64,000 nt of DNA from Sediminicoccus rosea (lineage in GTDB: Bacteria > Pseudomonadota > Alphaproteobacteria > Acetobacterales > Acetobacteraceae): NCBI RefSeq assembly GCF_033547095.1, contig NZ_CP137852.1, forward strand, positions 2,287,501 to 2,351,500. The letters are read 5' to 3'. This document shows, one piece after another, positions 1 through 9,426 of the stretch (the stretch's first letter is position 1; every line of letters starts with the position of its first letter). Under the pieces are notes generated by a model that saw nothing but the letters and a program-made list of their open reading frames with translations, was not told where the DNA came from and searched no databases. A program made the position numbers and the translations under genes.

Positions 1-669
1 GGCGGCCCCAACGCCATGGCCGTGGTGGCACTCGCCAATCGCGGCGGCTTCCTGCACGCGCCCGATGTCTACATGGACAAGATCGCGATCGGCCCGGGTT
101 ACCCCGAGGGCATCGTGGACCTGGACCGCACGCCGGGCGAGAACCTGGAGGCCCTGGCCAAGGCCAAGGGCGTGCCGGTGGGCGAACTCACCGTCTGCAC
201 GCTGGATCGCGACCGCCACAAGGACATCATCAAGGCCTGCCGCGCCGCCGGCGCGCGCCTCATGCTGATCCCGGATGGCGATGTCTTCGGCGTCGTCGCC
301 TGTGCCCAGCCGGAGACGGGCGTGGACATGTATCTGGGCTGGGGCGGCGCGCCCGAGGGCGTGCTGGCGGCGGCGGCACTCCGCTGCATCGGCGGCCAGA
401 TGCAGGGCCGTCTGATCTTCGAGGATGAGGGCCAGGTGGTCCGCGCCCGCGAGATGGGCATCGAGGACCCGCACCGGAAATACTCGATGACGGAGATGGC
501 CTCCGGCGAGGTGATGTTCGCGGCGACGGGCGTCACCAGCGGCCCCATGCTGCGCGGCGTCCGGCTCTATCCCGGCGGTGCGGTCACGCATTCCATCGTG
601 ATGCGCAGCAAGTCCGGCACCGTCCGCTACGTGGAAGGCCGGCACAACTTCAAGCTGAAGCCCATCTGA
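1..669 (+). CDS. glpX: Fructose-1,6-bisphosphatase class II, C-terminal part
   Basis: The reading frame is open from the first base of the window, so the N-terminus lies outside. The visible 222 residues match the GlpX (class II FBPase) core: a GGPNAMAVVALANRGG segment, an YMDKIAIGP stretch and a DVFGVVACAQPETGVDMYLG segment with its GGAPEGV continuation. The family hydrolyses fructose-1,6-bisphosphate in gluconeogenesis, using a divalent metal, in the cytoplasm. Its stop codon overlaps the recJ start by one base (TGATG), so the two are probably co-transcribed. The catalytic metal-binding N-terminal part cannot be inspected. Confidence 0.93.
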   Translation, partial: GGPNAMAVVALANRGGFLHAPDVYMDKIAIGPGYPEGIVDLDRTPGENLEALAKAKGVPVGELTVCTLDRDRHKDIIKACRAAGARLMLIPDGDVFGVVACAQPETGVDMYLGWGGAPEGVLAAAALRCIGGQMQGRLIFEDEGQVVRAREMGIEDPHRKYSMTEMASGEVMFAATGVTSGPMLRGVRLYPGGAVTHSIVMRSKSGTVRYVEGRHNFKLKPI

Positions 670-2426
670 TGCAGACGGCGCTCGGCGTCGAGCGCAGCCT
701 CACCGGGCGCCGCTGGGTCTGGCGGCACAGCGAGCCGCGGCTGGCGGCCGCGCTCTCGCAGCAGCTGGGCCTGCCCGAGATCACGGGCAGGCTGCTCGCC
801 GCGCGCGGGCTGGATGCGGAATCCGCAGGGATCTTCCTGGCCCCCACGCTGCGCGCGCTGCTGCCCGACCCCTCCGTGCTGCTCGAGATGGACCAGGCCG
901 CGCAGCGCCTGGCGGACGCCGTGCAGCGCGGCGAGACCGTCGCCGTCTTCGCCGATTACGACGTGGATGGCGCCTGCTCGGGCGCGGTGATGACGCAGGC
1001 GCTGCGGCAACTGGGCTGCACCGTCATCCCCTATGTGCCGGACCGCCTGGCCGAGGGCTACGGTCCGAACGGGCCCGCCATCGCGGGGCTTGTCGCCCAG
1101 GGGGCCACGCTCATCATCTGCGTGGATTGCGGCATCGCGGCGCATGAGGCGCTGGCGGGGGCAGGGGCCGAGATTGTCGTGCTCGACCACCACAAGGCCG
1201 AGGGGCCGCCGCCGCGCGTGGTGGCGGCGGTGAACCCGAACCGGCTCGACTGCCCTTCCGGCCTGCGGCAGCTCTGCGCGGCTGGGGTGGCCTTCCTCGC
1301 GGCGGTCGCCATGCAGCGGGAATTGCGGCGGCGCGGCTTCTTTGCGAACCGTCCTGAGCCCGACCTGCGCGAGATGCTGGACATGGTGGCACTGGCCACG
1401 GTCTGCGACGTGGTGCCGCTGCTCGGCGTGAACCGCGCCTTTGTGCAGCACGGCCTGCGGATCCTCGCCCGGCGCGAGCGCGCGGGCCTCGCCGCGCTGA
1501 TGGAGCTGAACGCGGTGCGCGAGGCGCCCTCGGCCCATACGCTCGGCTTCGTGCTGGGGCCGCGCATCAATGCGGGCGGGCGAATCTCGGTCCCCGATCT
1601 CGGCCTGCGCCTGCTGCTGGAGAGCGACCCGATCGAGGCGCGCGGCATGGCCGAGCGGCTGGATGCGGTCAATCGGAAACGCCAGGAGGTGGAGGCCGGG
1701 GTGCTGCATGCCGCCATGCTGCAGGCCGAGGCGCAGCAGACCGAGGGCCATGCGGTGCTGCTGCTGCAGGATGAGGGCTGGCACCCGGGCGTGGTCGGCA
1801 TCGTCGCCGGGCGCGTGCGGGAGCGCTTCAACCGGCCCGCCTGCGTGGCGGGGATCGAGGCGGGGAAGGCCAAGGGCTCAGGCCGTTCCGTGCCGGGGCT
1901 GGACCTGGGGGCCGCCATCATCGCGGCCCGGCAATCGGGCATGCTGATCGCGGGGGGCGGGCACGCCATGGCGGCGGGCTTCACCATCGAGGCGCATCGC
2001 CTGCCCGAACTGCACGCCCATCTGGATGAGCGCCTGGCCGCCGCGCGCGACCTGCCCGGCGCGGCCGAGCAGGTGCTGGAAGGCGCGCTGAACGTGCGCG
2101 GCGCCACCGCCGAGCTCGCCGAGAGCATCGGCCGCCTGGCCCCCTTCGGCGCCGGCAATGACGAACCCGCCTTCGGCATCGCCCGCGCCCGTGTGGTGAA
2201 GGCCGGGCGCGTGGGGAAGGAGGGGGCGACGATCCGCGCCTTCCTGGAGGGCGAGGATGGCGGCCGCCTCAAGGCCATCTGCTTCCGCGCCAAGGAAGGC
2301 CCGCTGGCCGAGGCGCTTCTGGCGCAGGGCGGCGCGCCGCTCACGCTCGCCGGGCATCTGCGCGCCGAGACCTGGAACGAGCAGACCAGCGCCAGCTTCT
2401 TCGTGACGGACGCCGCGCGGGCCTGA
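669..2426 (+). CDS. recJ: Single-stranded-DNA-specific exonuclease RecJ
   Basis: A 585-residue protein of normal RecJ length. The DHH-family metal motifs are present in order: DYDVDG (residues 96-101), DCG (153-155) and DHH (173-175). A DHHA1 domain follows, with GGGHAMAAG near residue 435, then a C-terminal OB-like region. RecJ degrades single-stranded DNA 5' to 3' in recombination and mismatch or excision repair. The ATG overlaps the glpX stop by one base, and this is the natural start because the protein begins at the usual family N-terminus. Confidence 0.95.
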   Translation: MQTALGVERSLTGRRWVWRHSEPRLAAALSQQLGLPEITGRLLAARGLDAESAGIFLAPTLRALLPDPSVLLEMDQAAQRLADAVQRGETVAVFADYDVDGACSGAVMTQALRQLGCTVIPYVPDRLAEGYGPNGPAIAGLVAQGATLIICVDCGIAAHEALAGAGAEIVVLDHHKAEGPPPRVVAAVNPNRLDCPSGLRQLCAAGVAFLAAVAMQRELRRRGFFANRPEPDLREMLDMVALATVCDVVPLLGVNRAFVQHGLRILARRERAGLAALMELNAVREAPSAHTLGFVLGPRINAGGRISVPDLGLRLLLESDPIEARGMAERLDAVNRKRQEVEAGVLHAAMLQAEAQQTEGHAVLLLQDEGWHPGVVGIVAGRVRERFNRPACVAGIEAGKAKGSGRSVPGLDLGAAIIAARQSGMLIAGGGHAMAAGFTIEAHRLPELHAHLDERLAAARDLPGAAEQVLEGALNVRGATAELAESIGRLAPFGAGNDEPAFGIARARVVKAGRVGKEGATIRAFLEGEDGGRLKAICFRAKEGPLAEALLAQGGAPLTLAGHLRAETWNEQTSASFFVTDAARA

Positions 2427-2455
2427 CCCGTCACGGAAGTTTCACGCCGCGCCGG

Positions 2456-2483
2456 CCATGTTTCGACTATTGTCGAAACATGG
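2456..2483. promoter_or_regulatory. Perfect 12-4-12 palindrome over the arsR-arsC start (candidate ArsR operator)
   Basis: The arms CCATGTTTCGAC (2456-2467) and GTCGAAACATGG (2472-2483) are exact reverse complements separated by TATT. The right arm contains the ATG (2480-2482) of the ArsR-ArsC fusion gene. ArsR/SmtB repressors bind imperfect or perfect palindromes of this size at their own promoters. A bound dimer here would also cover the start codon, which suggests tight autorepression and possibly a very short leader. Assigning it to this ArsR is inference from position. Confidence 0.75.
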
Positions 2484-3331
2484 AATTGGAAGCTTCCGCC
2501 CTCGGCTTCGCGGCGCTCGGCCAGCCCACCCGGCTGGAGCTGATGCGCCGCCTCATGGCCGCCGGCCCCAACGGCCTCGCCGCCGGGGAGGCCGCGCGGC
2601 AGCTTGGCGTGGCGCCCTCCAGCCTCTCCTTCCATCTGCGCGCGCTCGAGCAGGCGGGGCTGATCGCCCCGCGCCGCCAGGGCCGCCAGCTCTTCTACGC
2701 CGCGCAATTCCACGCGCTGCGGCAGATGATCGCCTTCCTGGCCGAGGGCTGCTGCGACGGCCAGCCCGAAGGCTGCGGCGACATCGCCCGGCTTCTTCCC
2801 ACCCCCATGACGGAGCGGCGCATGCCTCTCTTCAACGTCCTGTTTCTCTGCACGCACAATTCGGCGCGCTCCATCATCGCCGAGGCGGTGCTGGCGAAGG
2901 TGGGGGAGGGGCGGTTCCGCGCCTTCTCCGCCGGTTCCGCACCCCGGCCCGCAGGCCCGCTGCCCGAGGTGATCAGCCAGCTCAGCGCGCTGGGGCATGA
3001 CGTCTCGGGCCTGCGCAGCAAATCCTGGAATGAGTTCGCGGGGCCCGAGGCGCCGCGCATGGATTTCGTGATCACGCTGTGTGACATCCTCTCGGGCCAG
3101 GCCTGCCCGGATTTCGGCGGCACGGTGACCACCGCCGCCTGGCCCCTGCCGGACCCCGCGAAGTTCAGCGGCAATGCGGCCGAGCGCGCGGCCCTGCTGA
3201 ACGAGCTCTATGCCGGGCTGCAGCGCCGTATCGAGATCTTTGTGAGTCTGCCGGTCACGACGCTGGACCGCATGGCGCTGAAGGCGAGGCTCGATGAATT
3301 GGCGCATCCGCGCCCGGTGCAGCGCGCATGA
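2480..3331 (+). CDS. ArsR repressor fused to LMW-phosphatase-type arsenate reductase
   Basis: A 283-residue two-domain protein. Residues 1-105 form an ArsR winged helix with a C-terminal cysteine cluster, C91-C92 and C99. This resembles the CC-plus-C As(III) site of ArsR proteins that sense through their C-terminal end. Residues 117-280 form a low-molecular-weight phosphatase fold with the CX5RS loop (C124 to R130), a DP acid motif (D225) and a further cysteine pair, C201 and C209, as in thioredoxin-coupled arsenate reductases. The protein should sense arsenite and reduce arsenate. It heads an operon with the GAPDH and ArsJ genes; its stop overlaps the next ATG by 4 bp. Confidence 0.9.
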   Translation: MELEASALGFAALGQPTRLELMRRLMAAGPNGLAAGEAARQLGVAPSSLSFHLRALEQAGLIAPRRQGRQLFYAAQFHALRQMIAFLAEGCCDGQPEGCGDIARLLPTPMTERRMPLFNVLFLCTHNSARSIIAEAVLAKVGEGRFRAFSAGSAPRPAGPLPEVISQLSALGHDVSGLRSKSWNEFAGPEAPRMDFVITLCDILSGQACPDFGGTVTTAAWPLPDPAKFSGNAAERAALLNELYAGLQRRIEIFVSLPVTTLDRMALKARLDELAHPRPVQRA

Positions 3332-4371
3332 GGGTCGGCATCAACGGGATGGGGCGCATCGGGCGGCTCGCCCTGCGCGCCGCGCTGGGCGCCGCGGAGC
3401 GCCCGGTGGAGGATCCGCGCGCGGGGCATCGCCTCGACGTCGTGCACCTCAACGAGATCAAGGGCGGTGCGCCCGCCATCGCGCATCTGCTGGAATTCGA
3501 CAGCGTGCAGGGCCGTTGGCGCGCGCCCATCGCCGCGGAGGGCAAGGACGCCATCCGCATCGGCGCGCGCCGCATGGGCTTCTCCGAGCATGCGCGGCCG
3601 GGCGAGATTCCCTGGGGCGATCTCGGCGTGGACCTCGTGCTGGAATGCACCGGAAAGTTCCTGACGCCCGAGGTCCTGCAAGGCCATCTCGACCGTGGGG
3701 CGAAGCGCGTCATCGTCGCCGCCCCGGTGAAGTTCGACAGCGTGCTGAACATCGTGGTCGGCGTGAACGAGCATCTCTACGACCCCGCGCGCCACCCCAT
3801 CGTCACCGCCGCCTCCTGCACCACCAATTGCCTGGCGCCGCTGGTGAAGGTGGTGCACGAGGCGATCGGCATCCGGCACGGCCAGATCACCACCATCCAT
3901 GATCCGACCAACACCAATGTCGTGGTGGATGCGCCGCACAAGGATCTGCGCCGCGCGCGCTCGGCCATGCTGTCGTTGCAGCCGACAACGACGGGCAGTG
4001 CGACGGCCATCGCGCTGATCTATCCGGAGCTGAAGGGCAAGCTGGATGGCCATGCGGTGCGCGCCCCGGTGCTCAACGCATCGCTCACCGATTGCGTCTT
4101 CGAGATGCGGCGGGAGACGACGGTGGCGGAGGTGAACGCCCTCTTCGCCGCGGCCGCCGACGGCCCGCTCGCCGGCATCCTGGGCTTCGAGCCGCGCCCG
4201 CTCGTCTCCGCCGATTATGCCCGGGACACGCGGAGCTCCATCGTGGATGGTCTCTCCACCCTCGTCACGGATGGCACGCTGCTCAAACTCTATGCCTGGT
4301 ATGACAATGAGATGGGCTATGCCTGCCGCATGGTGGACCTGGCCTGCCACATGGAGCGCGTGGGGCTGTGA
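3328..4371 (+). CDS. ArsJ-associated glyceraldehyde-3-phosphate dehydrogenase
   Basis: A 347-residue GAPDH with the NAD motif [10 protein letters not shown] at the N-terminus, catalytic C164 in [10 protein letters not shown] and H191. The N-terminal insertion and the position next to arsJ are typical of the arsenic-operon paralogue. In the known ArsJ pathway this enzyme uses arsenate in place of phosphate to make 1-arseno-3-phosphoglycerate, which ArsJ exports. It overlaps the ArsR-ArsC gene by 4 bp and arsJ by 4 bp. A housekeeping gap function is less likely because of this context. Confidence 0.93.
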   Translation: MRVGINGMGRIGRLALRAALGAAERPVEDPRAGHRLDVVHLNEIKGGAPAIAHLLEFDSVQGRWRAPIAAEGKDAIRIGARRMGFSEHARPGEIPWGDLGVDLVLECTGKFLTPEVLQGHLDRGAKRVIVAAPVKFDSVLNIVVGVNEHLYDPARHPIVTAASCTTNCLAPLVKVVHEAIGIRHGQITTIHDPTNTNVVVDAPHKDLRRARSAMLSLQPTTTGSATAIALIYPELKGKLDGHAVRAPVLNASLTDCVFEMRRETTVAEVNALFAAAADGPLAGILGFEPRPLVSADYARDTRSSIVDGLSTLVTDGTLLKLYAWYDNEMGYACRMVDLACHMERVGL

Positions 4372-5579
4372 GGAACTACGGCATCGTCACCGCCGCCTAT
4401 TGGGGCTTCACGCTGACCGATGGCGCGCTGCGGATGCTGGTGCTGCTGCATTTCTTCCGCCTCGGCTTCTCGCCCTTCACGCTGGCTTTCCTCTTCCTGC
4501 TCTATGAGGCGGCCGGCGTGGTGGCGAACCTGATCGGCGGCTGGCTCGCCACGCGCTTCGGCATCGCGCGCATGCTGGCCGTCGGCCTCGCCACGCAGAT
4601 CCTGGGCTTCCTGCTGCTTTCGGCCGTCTCGCCCGATTGGGGGATGGCGCTCTCCGTCGCCTGGGTCGTGCTGGCGCAGGGGCTCTGCGGCGTCGCGAAG
4701 GATCTGACGAAGACGGCCAGCAAATCCGCCATCAAGCTGACCGCGCCCGATGCGAGCGGCACCCTCTTCAAATGGGTCGCCTTCTTCACCGGCAGCAAGA
4801 ACGCCATGAAGGGCCTGGGCTTCTTCCTGGGCGGGCTGCTGCTGGAGGCGCTGGGCTTCCAGGGCGCGCTCTGGCTGATGGCGGCGCTGCTCGGCGCGGT
4901 CCTCGCTGGCGTGGTGCTCGCGCTGCCGCCGCTGATGGGCAAGGCGCGCGCCTCGAAATCCGCGCGCGAGCTCTTCGCCCGCAACCGCGGCGTGAACCTG
5001 CTGGCCGCCGCGCGCGTCTTTCTCTTCGGCGCGCGGGATGTGTGGTTCGTCGTCGGCCTGCCGGTCTTCCTCTACGCGGCTGGCTGGAGCTTCGCGATGG
5101 TGGGCGGGTTCCTGGCCCTCTGGACCATTGGCTACGGCGTCATCCAGGCAGCGACCCCGGCGCTGGTGCGCCGCAGCGCGGATGGGCTGAGCGCCGAGGT
5201 CCCGGCGGCGCGCGCCTGGTCGCTGGCCCTCGCGCTGATCCCGGCCGGCCTCGCGCTGCTGCTGGCGGGCGGTGCGCCGCGTCCGGACCTGCTGGTGCCT
5301 GCCGGCCTCTGCCTCTTCGGCCTCGCCTTCGCGGTGAATTCCTCGCTGCATTCCTACCTGGTGCTGGCCTATGCGGGCAGCGAGAAGGCGGCGGAGGATG
5401 TCGGCTTCTACTACGCCGCCAATGCGCTCGGCCGTTTCGGGGGCACGCTGCTCTCCGGCCTGCTCTACGGCTGGGGCGGCATCTCTGCCTGTCTGATCGG
5501 CTCAAGCCTGATGCTGGCTGCCTGTTGGTTGGTCACCCTCTTGCTGCCCACCCGCGCTTTGGCGCCGGGGGCGGCATAA
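4368..5579 (+). CDS. arsJ: Organoarsenical efflux MFS transporter ArsJ
   Basis: A 403-residue polytopic membrane protein of the major facilitator type with about 11-12 hydrophobic segments. The N-terminus [22 protein letters not shown] is followed by a [13 protein letters not shown] segment typical of ArsJ. It is expected to extrude 1-arseno-3-phosphoglycerate from the cytoplasm. The start is GTG (4368-4370) inside a GTGA overlap with the GAPDH stop, which indicates translational coupling. No further arsenic gene follows; the next gene is a phosphonate-type binding protein after 64 bp. Confidence 0.92.
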   Translation: MRNYGIVTAAYWGFTLTDGALRMLVLLHFFRLGFSPFTLAFLFLLYEAAGVVANLIGGWLATRFGIARMLAVGLATQILGFLLLSAVSPDWGMALSVAWVVLAQGLCGVAKDLTKTASKSAIKLTAPDASGTLFKWVAFFTGSKNAMKGLGFFLGGLLLEALGFQGALWLMAALLGAVLAGVVLALPPLMGKARASKSARELFARNRGVNLLAAARVFLFGARDVWFVVGLPVFLYAAGWSFAMVGGFLALWTIGYGVIQAATPALVRRSADGLSAEVPAARAWSLALALIPAGLALLLAGGAPRPDLLVPAGLCLFGLAFAVNSSLHSYLVLAYAGSEKAAEDVGFYYAANALGRFGGTLLSGLLYGWGGISACLIGSSLMLAACWLVTLLLPTRALAPGAA

Positions 5580-5643
5580 ACCGCTGGCCCGCCCAGGCTG
5601 ATCCGCTAGTCTTCGCCCGCCGCTGCGCCAAGGAGCCCCCCGC

Positions 5644-6672
5644 ATGCATCGTCGCTTCCTCGCCACCGCCGCTGCCCTGATCATGGGCGCGCTCTCCCTC
5701 CCGGCCGAGGCGCAGCAGCGCACGCGCCTCACCGTCTACACTGCCCTCGAGAACGAGCAGCTTGCCCCCTTCAAGGCGGCGGCCGAGGCCGCGGTGCGCG
5801 ACATCGAGATCGCCTGGGTGCGCGACAGCACCGGCGTCATCACCGCCCGCCTGCTGGCCGAGCGCGCCAATCCCCGCGCCGACGTGGTCTGGGGCCTCTC
5901 CGCCTTCTCGCTGCTGCAGATGGAAGCGCTCGACATGCTCGAGCCCTATACGCCGCGCGGTGCCGAGGCGCTGCGCCCCAACATGCGGAGCGACCGCAGC
6001 CCGATGACCTGGACCGGGATGGACGCCTTCGTCGCCACCGTCTGCTACAACACCGCCATTGCCCGGCAGCGGAACCTGCCGCGCCCGACCACCTGGACCG
6101 ACCTGCTGAACCCCGCCCTGCGCGGGCAGATCGCCATGCCCAACCCCTCCTCCTCGGGCACCGGCTTCCTGACGATCGCCGGCTGGATCAACAGCATGGG
6201 CGAGGAGCGCGCCTGGCAGTTCATGAACAGCCTGCACGAGAACATCCAGGTCTATACCCATTCCGGCTCGGCCCCCTGCAACAACGCGGCGCGCGGCGAA
6301 TACGGCATGGGCATCTCGCTTGACATGCGGGCCGTCACGCTGCGCAACCAGGGGGCGCCCATCGAGATCATCGTGCCGACGGATGGCGTGGGCTTCGACC
6401 TGGAGGCGACGGCCATCATGCGCGGCACGCGCAACCTGGCCGCCGCCCAGCGCCTCGCCGATTTCGCGGTGAGCCGCGAGGCGATGACCGTCTATGGCCG
6501 CTTCTACGCGCTGCTGGCGCTCCCCGGCGTCACCGCCAGCGTGCAGGGCTACCCGGCCGACTTCGAGCAGCGCCTGGTCAATGTGAACTTCCGCGAGATG
6601 GGGGCGGCGCGGGAGCGAATCCTCGCCGAATGGAACCGCCGCTTCGACAACAAATCCGCGCCGCGGAACTGA
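5644..6672 (+). CDS. 2-aminoethylphosphonate-type ABC transporter, substrate-binding protein
   Basis: A 342-residue periplasmic binding protein of the iron/phosphonate superfamily, with a cleavable signal peptide ending at AEAQ (about residue 23). The mature part begins RTRLTVYTALENEQL, and the PNPSSSGTGF segment is typical of this binding-protein group. It is followed by its ATPase and a double-length permease, the arrangement of the putative AEP transporter PhnSTU-type 2. The ligand is inferred from family and order; an Fe(III) or other small-anion ligand cannot be excluded. AAGGAG precedes the ATG. Confidence 0.82.
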   Translation: MHRRFLATAAALIMGALSLPAEAQQRTRLTVYTALENEQLAPFKAAAEAAVRDIEIAWVRDSTGVITARLLAERANPRADVVWGLSAFSLLQMEALDMLEPYTPRGAEALRPNMRSDRSPMTWTGMDAFVATVCYNTAIARQRNLPRPTTWTDLLNPALRGQIAMPNPSSSGTGFLTIAGWINSMGEERAWQFMNSLHENIQVYTHSGSAPCNNAARGEYGMGISLDMRAVTLRNQGAPIEIIVPTDGVGFDLEATAIMRGTRNLAAAQRLADFAVSREAMTVYGRFYALLALPGVTASVQGYPADFEQRLVNVNFREMGAARERILAEWNRRFDNKSAPRN

Positions 6673-6679
6673 GCGCCGC

Positions 6680-7738
6680 ATGCTGCGCCTGCCCGAGCCC
6701 TTCCTGAATGTGGCCGGGCTCGGCCGTGATTTCGGCCGCTTCACCGCCGTGCAGGAGGTGCAGCTTGCCGTGGCCGAGGGTGAATTCCTCTGCCTGCTCG
6801 GCCCCTCCGGTTGCGGCAAGACGACGCTCTTGCGGATGATCGCGGGGCTGGAGGCGCCGAGCCGCGGGCGGATCTTCCAGGCAGGGCGGGAGGTGACGCA
6901 TCTGCCGCCGGCCGCGCGGGATTTCGGCATCGTCTTCCAGTCCTACGCGCTCTTCCCGAACATGACCGTCGCCGCGAATGTCGGCTACGGGCTGCGTGGC
7001 CCCGCCTGGCCGCGCGCGCGGGCCGAGGCGCGGGTGGCGGAATTGCTGGCGCTTGTCGGGCTCTCGGCGCAGGCGGCGCGCTACCCCGCGCAGATCTCGG
7101 GCGGGCAGCAGCAGCGCGTGGCGCTGGCCCGCGCGCTGGCGAACGAGCCCGGCCTTCTGCTGCTGGACGAGCCGCTCTCGGCGCTGGATGCCATCGTGCG
7201 GCTGCACCTCCGGCAGGAGCTGCGCGGGCTGCAGCGCCGCCTGGGCATCACCACCATCATGGTCACGCATGACCAGGAGGAGGCGCTGAGCCTGGCCGAT
7301 CGCGTGGCGGTGATGGATCGCGGTCGCATCATGCAACTCGGCACGCCGGAGGAGGTCTATGCCCATCCGGCCAATCCCTTCGTGGCGGGCTTCGTCGGGC
7401 GCAGCACCAGCTTCGAGGCGGTGGTGGAGGGCGCGGGGGTGCGCCTCGCCGATGGCACGCATCTGCCGGCCCTGGCGGCGCCCGACCATGCGCCCGGCAC
7501 CGCGGTGCGCGTCTTCATCCGGCCCGAGGATGTGGCGTTGGGCGGCGCGGGCGCGCTGACCGGCCGGCTGACCGGCATCGAGTATCTGGGCCCGGTCTGC
7601 CGGCTGGAGCTGCATGCGGCCGGCCTCAGCTGGCAGGCGGAGGTGGCGCCGCGCGCCTTGCAGGGCGTGGCCCTGGGCGCCGAGATCCCGCTCACTTTGC
7701 CGCCCGACAAGCTGATGCTCTTCGCCCCGGATGTCTGA
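6680..7738 (+). CDS. 2-aminoethylphosphonate-type ABC transporter, ATP-binding protein
   Basis: A 352-residue ABC ATPase with Walker A GPSGCGKTTL (41-50), signature SGGQQQRVALARAL, Walker B LLLLDEPLSALD and an H-loop in MVTHDQEEALSLADRV. A TOBE-like C-terminal domain follows, which fits the importer class of the spermidine/phosphonate/iron type. The gene starts 7 bp after the binding-protein stop and overlaps the permease by 8 bp. It energises import through the adjacent permease. Confidence 0.88.
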   Translation: MLRLPEPFLNVAGLGRDFGRFTAVQEVQLAVAEGEFLCLLGPSGCGKTTLLRMIAGLEAPSRGRIFQAGREVTHLPPAARDFGIVFQSYALFPNMTVAANVGYGLRGPAWPRARAEARVAELLALVGLSAQAARYPAQISGGQQQRVALARALANEPGLLLLDEPLSALDAIVRLHLRQELRGLQRRLGITTIMVTHDQEEALSLADRVAVMDRGRIMQLGTPEEVYAHPANPFVAGFVGRSTSFEAVVEGAGVRLADGTHLPALAAPDHAPGTAVRVFIRPEDVALGGAGALTGRLTGIEYLGPVCRLELHAAGLSWQAEVAPRALQGVALGAEIPLTLPPDKLMLFAPDV

Positions 7739-9422
7739 GGCGCTGCCCGCCCCGCGCGGCGGCCTGCTGAGCGAGGCGGCGCTGCTGCGCCTCTGCCTCT
7801 GGTTCGCCGCGCTGCTGCTGGCGGTGGGCCTCGCCCTGCCGCTCGCGACCCTGCTCGCCCGCGCCTTCCTCGGCGCGGATGACGAATTCGTGGGGCTGCG
7901 GCACTTCGCCGCCTATGCGGCGACGCCCGCGCTGCTGGTCTCGGCCTGGAACAGCACCTGGACGGCGGCGCTGACCACCGTGATCGTCGTGCCCATCGCC
8001 TTCCTCTTCGCCTATGGCCTCACGCGCTCGCGCATGCCGGGGCGGCCGGCGTTCCGTGCGGTGATGCTGATCCCGATCCTCGCCCCCTCGCTGCTGCCCG
8101 CGCTCTCGCTCATCTACCTCTTCGGCAACCAGGGGCTGCTGCGCGTCCTGATGCCGGAGGGGGCGAGCATCTATGGCGCGCCCGGCATCGTCATGGCGCA
8201 GGTGATCCATACCTTCCCGCATGCCGCCATCATCCTCTCCGTGGCGCTCGGCATGGCGGATGCGCGATTGTTCGAGGCGGCCGAGACGCTGAAGGCGGGG
8301 CGGCTGCGCATCTTCCGCGACGTCACGCTGCCCGCCGCGCGCTACGGCCTCGTCTCCGCCACCGTCGTCGTCTTCACGCTGGTGGTGACGGATTTCGGGA
8401 TTCCCAAGGTGATCGGCGGGCAGTTCCCGGTGCTGGCGACCGATGTCTACAAGCAGGTGATCGGCCAGCAGAATTTCTCCATGGGGGCGGTGGTGGCGCT
8501 GGTGCTGCTGCTGCCGGCGCTCTTCTCCTTCCTCGCCGAGCGCTGGGCGCAGCGGATGCAGGCGGGCGCGATCTCAGGCCGCGCCGTGCTCTATGTCGCC
8601 AAGCCGCGCCTCGCACGGGACCTGCCGCTGTTCCTGCTCTGCCTGGCGGTGGCGGCGGTGCTGCTCGGCATCGTCGCCATGGCGGCCTGGGGCTCGCTGA
8701 TCCGCTTCTGGCCCTACAATATGAGCCTCACCCTCGCGAATTACGACTTCGCGCGCTTCGATTCCGAGGGCTGGGGCTCGCTCTGGACCTCCGTCTCCAT
8801 GGCGGGGCTGGCGGCGCTCCTCGGCACGCCGGTGGTCTTCATCACCGCCTATCTGCTGGAGCGTGGCGCGGCGGGCGGCGCCGTTTCGGGCTTCGTGCGC
8901 GTGGCCGCGATCGCGCCGCTCGCGGTGCCCGGGCTGGTGCTGGGCCTCGCCTATATCCTGTTCTTCAACCACCCGGCCAATCCGCTGGGCTTCCTCTACG
9001 GCACGCTCGCCATCCTCGTGCTGAACTGCGTGGTGCATTTCTACACGGTGGCGCACCTCACCGCCGTCACCGCCATCCGCCAGCTCGATCCGGAATTCGA
9101 GGCGGTGGGCGCCAGCCTGCGCGTGCCACGCCGGGTGACCTTCGGGCGTGTCACCGTGCCGATCAGCCTGCCGGCCATCCTCGAGATCGCCGTCTATCTT
9201 TTCGTGAATGCGATGACGACGGTCTCGGCCGTGGTCTTCCTCTACGGGCCGGGCAGCAAGCCCGCCTCCGTCGCCGTCGTGCAGATGGACGAGGCGGGGC
9301 AGATCGCCGCCGCCGCCGCCATGGCCTGCGTCATCCTTGGAATCACGGCCAGCGTGAAGATCCTGCAGATCGGCGTGGTGCGGCTGATGACGAGCCGCGC
9401 GGGGTGGCGCGCGGGGCGCTGA
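7731..9422 (+). CDS. 2-aminoethylphosphonate-type ABC transporter, fused double permease
   Basis: A 563-residue permease with two BPD_transp_1 units in tandem, each with about six membrane segments and an EAA-type loop: AAETLKAGRLRIFRDVTLP near residue 185 and AVGASLRVPRRVTFGRVTVP near 460. The double-length fusion is the form seen in PhnU-type AEP systems and in Fe(III) FbpB proteins. It overlaps the ATPase gene by 8 bp and ends 4 bp before the stop of the convergent gene on the other strand. Confidence 0.87.
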   Translation: MSEALPAPRGGLLSEAALLRLCLWFAALLLAVGLALPLATLLARAFLGADDEFVGLRHFAAYAATPALLVSAWNSTWTAALTTVIVVPIAFLFAYGLTRSRMPGRPAFRAVMLIPILAPSLLPALSLIYLFGNQGLLRVLMPEGASIYGAPGIVMAQVIHTFPHAAIILSVALGMADARLFEAAETLKAGRLRIFRDVTLPAARYGLVSATVVVFTLVVTDFGIPKVIGGQFPVLATDVYKQVIGQQNFSMGAVVALVLLLPALFSFLAERWAQRMQAGAISGRAVLYVAKPRLARDLPLFLLCLAVAAVLLGIVAMAAWGSLIRFWPYNMSLTLANYDFARFDSEGWGSLWTSVSMAGLAALLGTPVVFITAYLLERGAAGGAVSGFVRVAAIAPLAVPGLVLGLAYILFFNHPANPLGFLYGTLAILVLNCVVHFYTVAHLTAVTAIRQLDPEFEAVGASLRVPRRVTFGRVTVPISLPAILEIAVYLFVNAMTTVSAVVFLYGPGSKPASVAVVQMDEAGQIAAAAAMACVILGITASVKILQIGVVRLMTSRAGWRAGR

Positions 9423-9426
9423 CCGA

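Noticed and set aside
1058-3307. A 749-codon minus-strand frame opposite recJ and the ArsR-ArsC fusion
   Set aside because: Low-complexity Arg/Pro/Ala composition and complete overlap with well-supported genes on the other strand; typical high-GC shadow frame.
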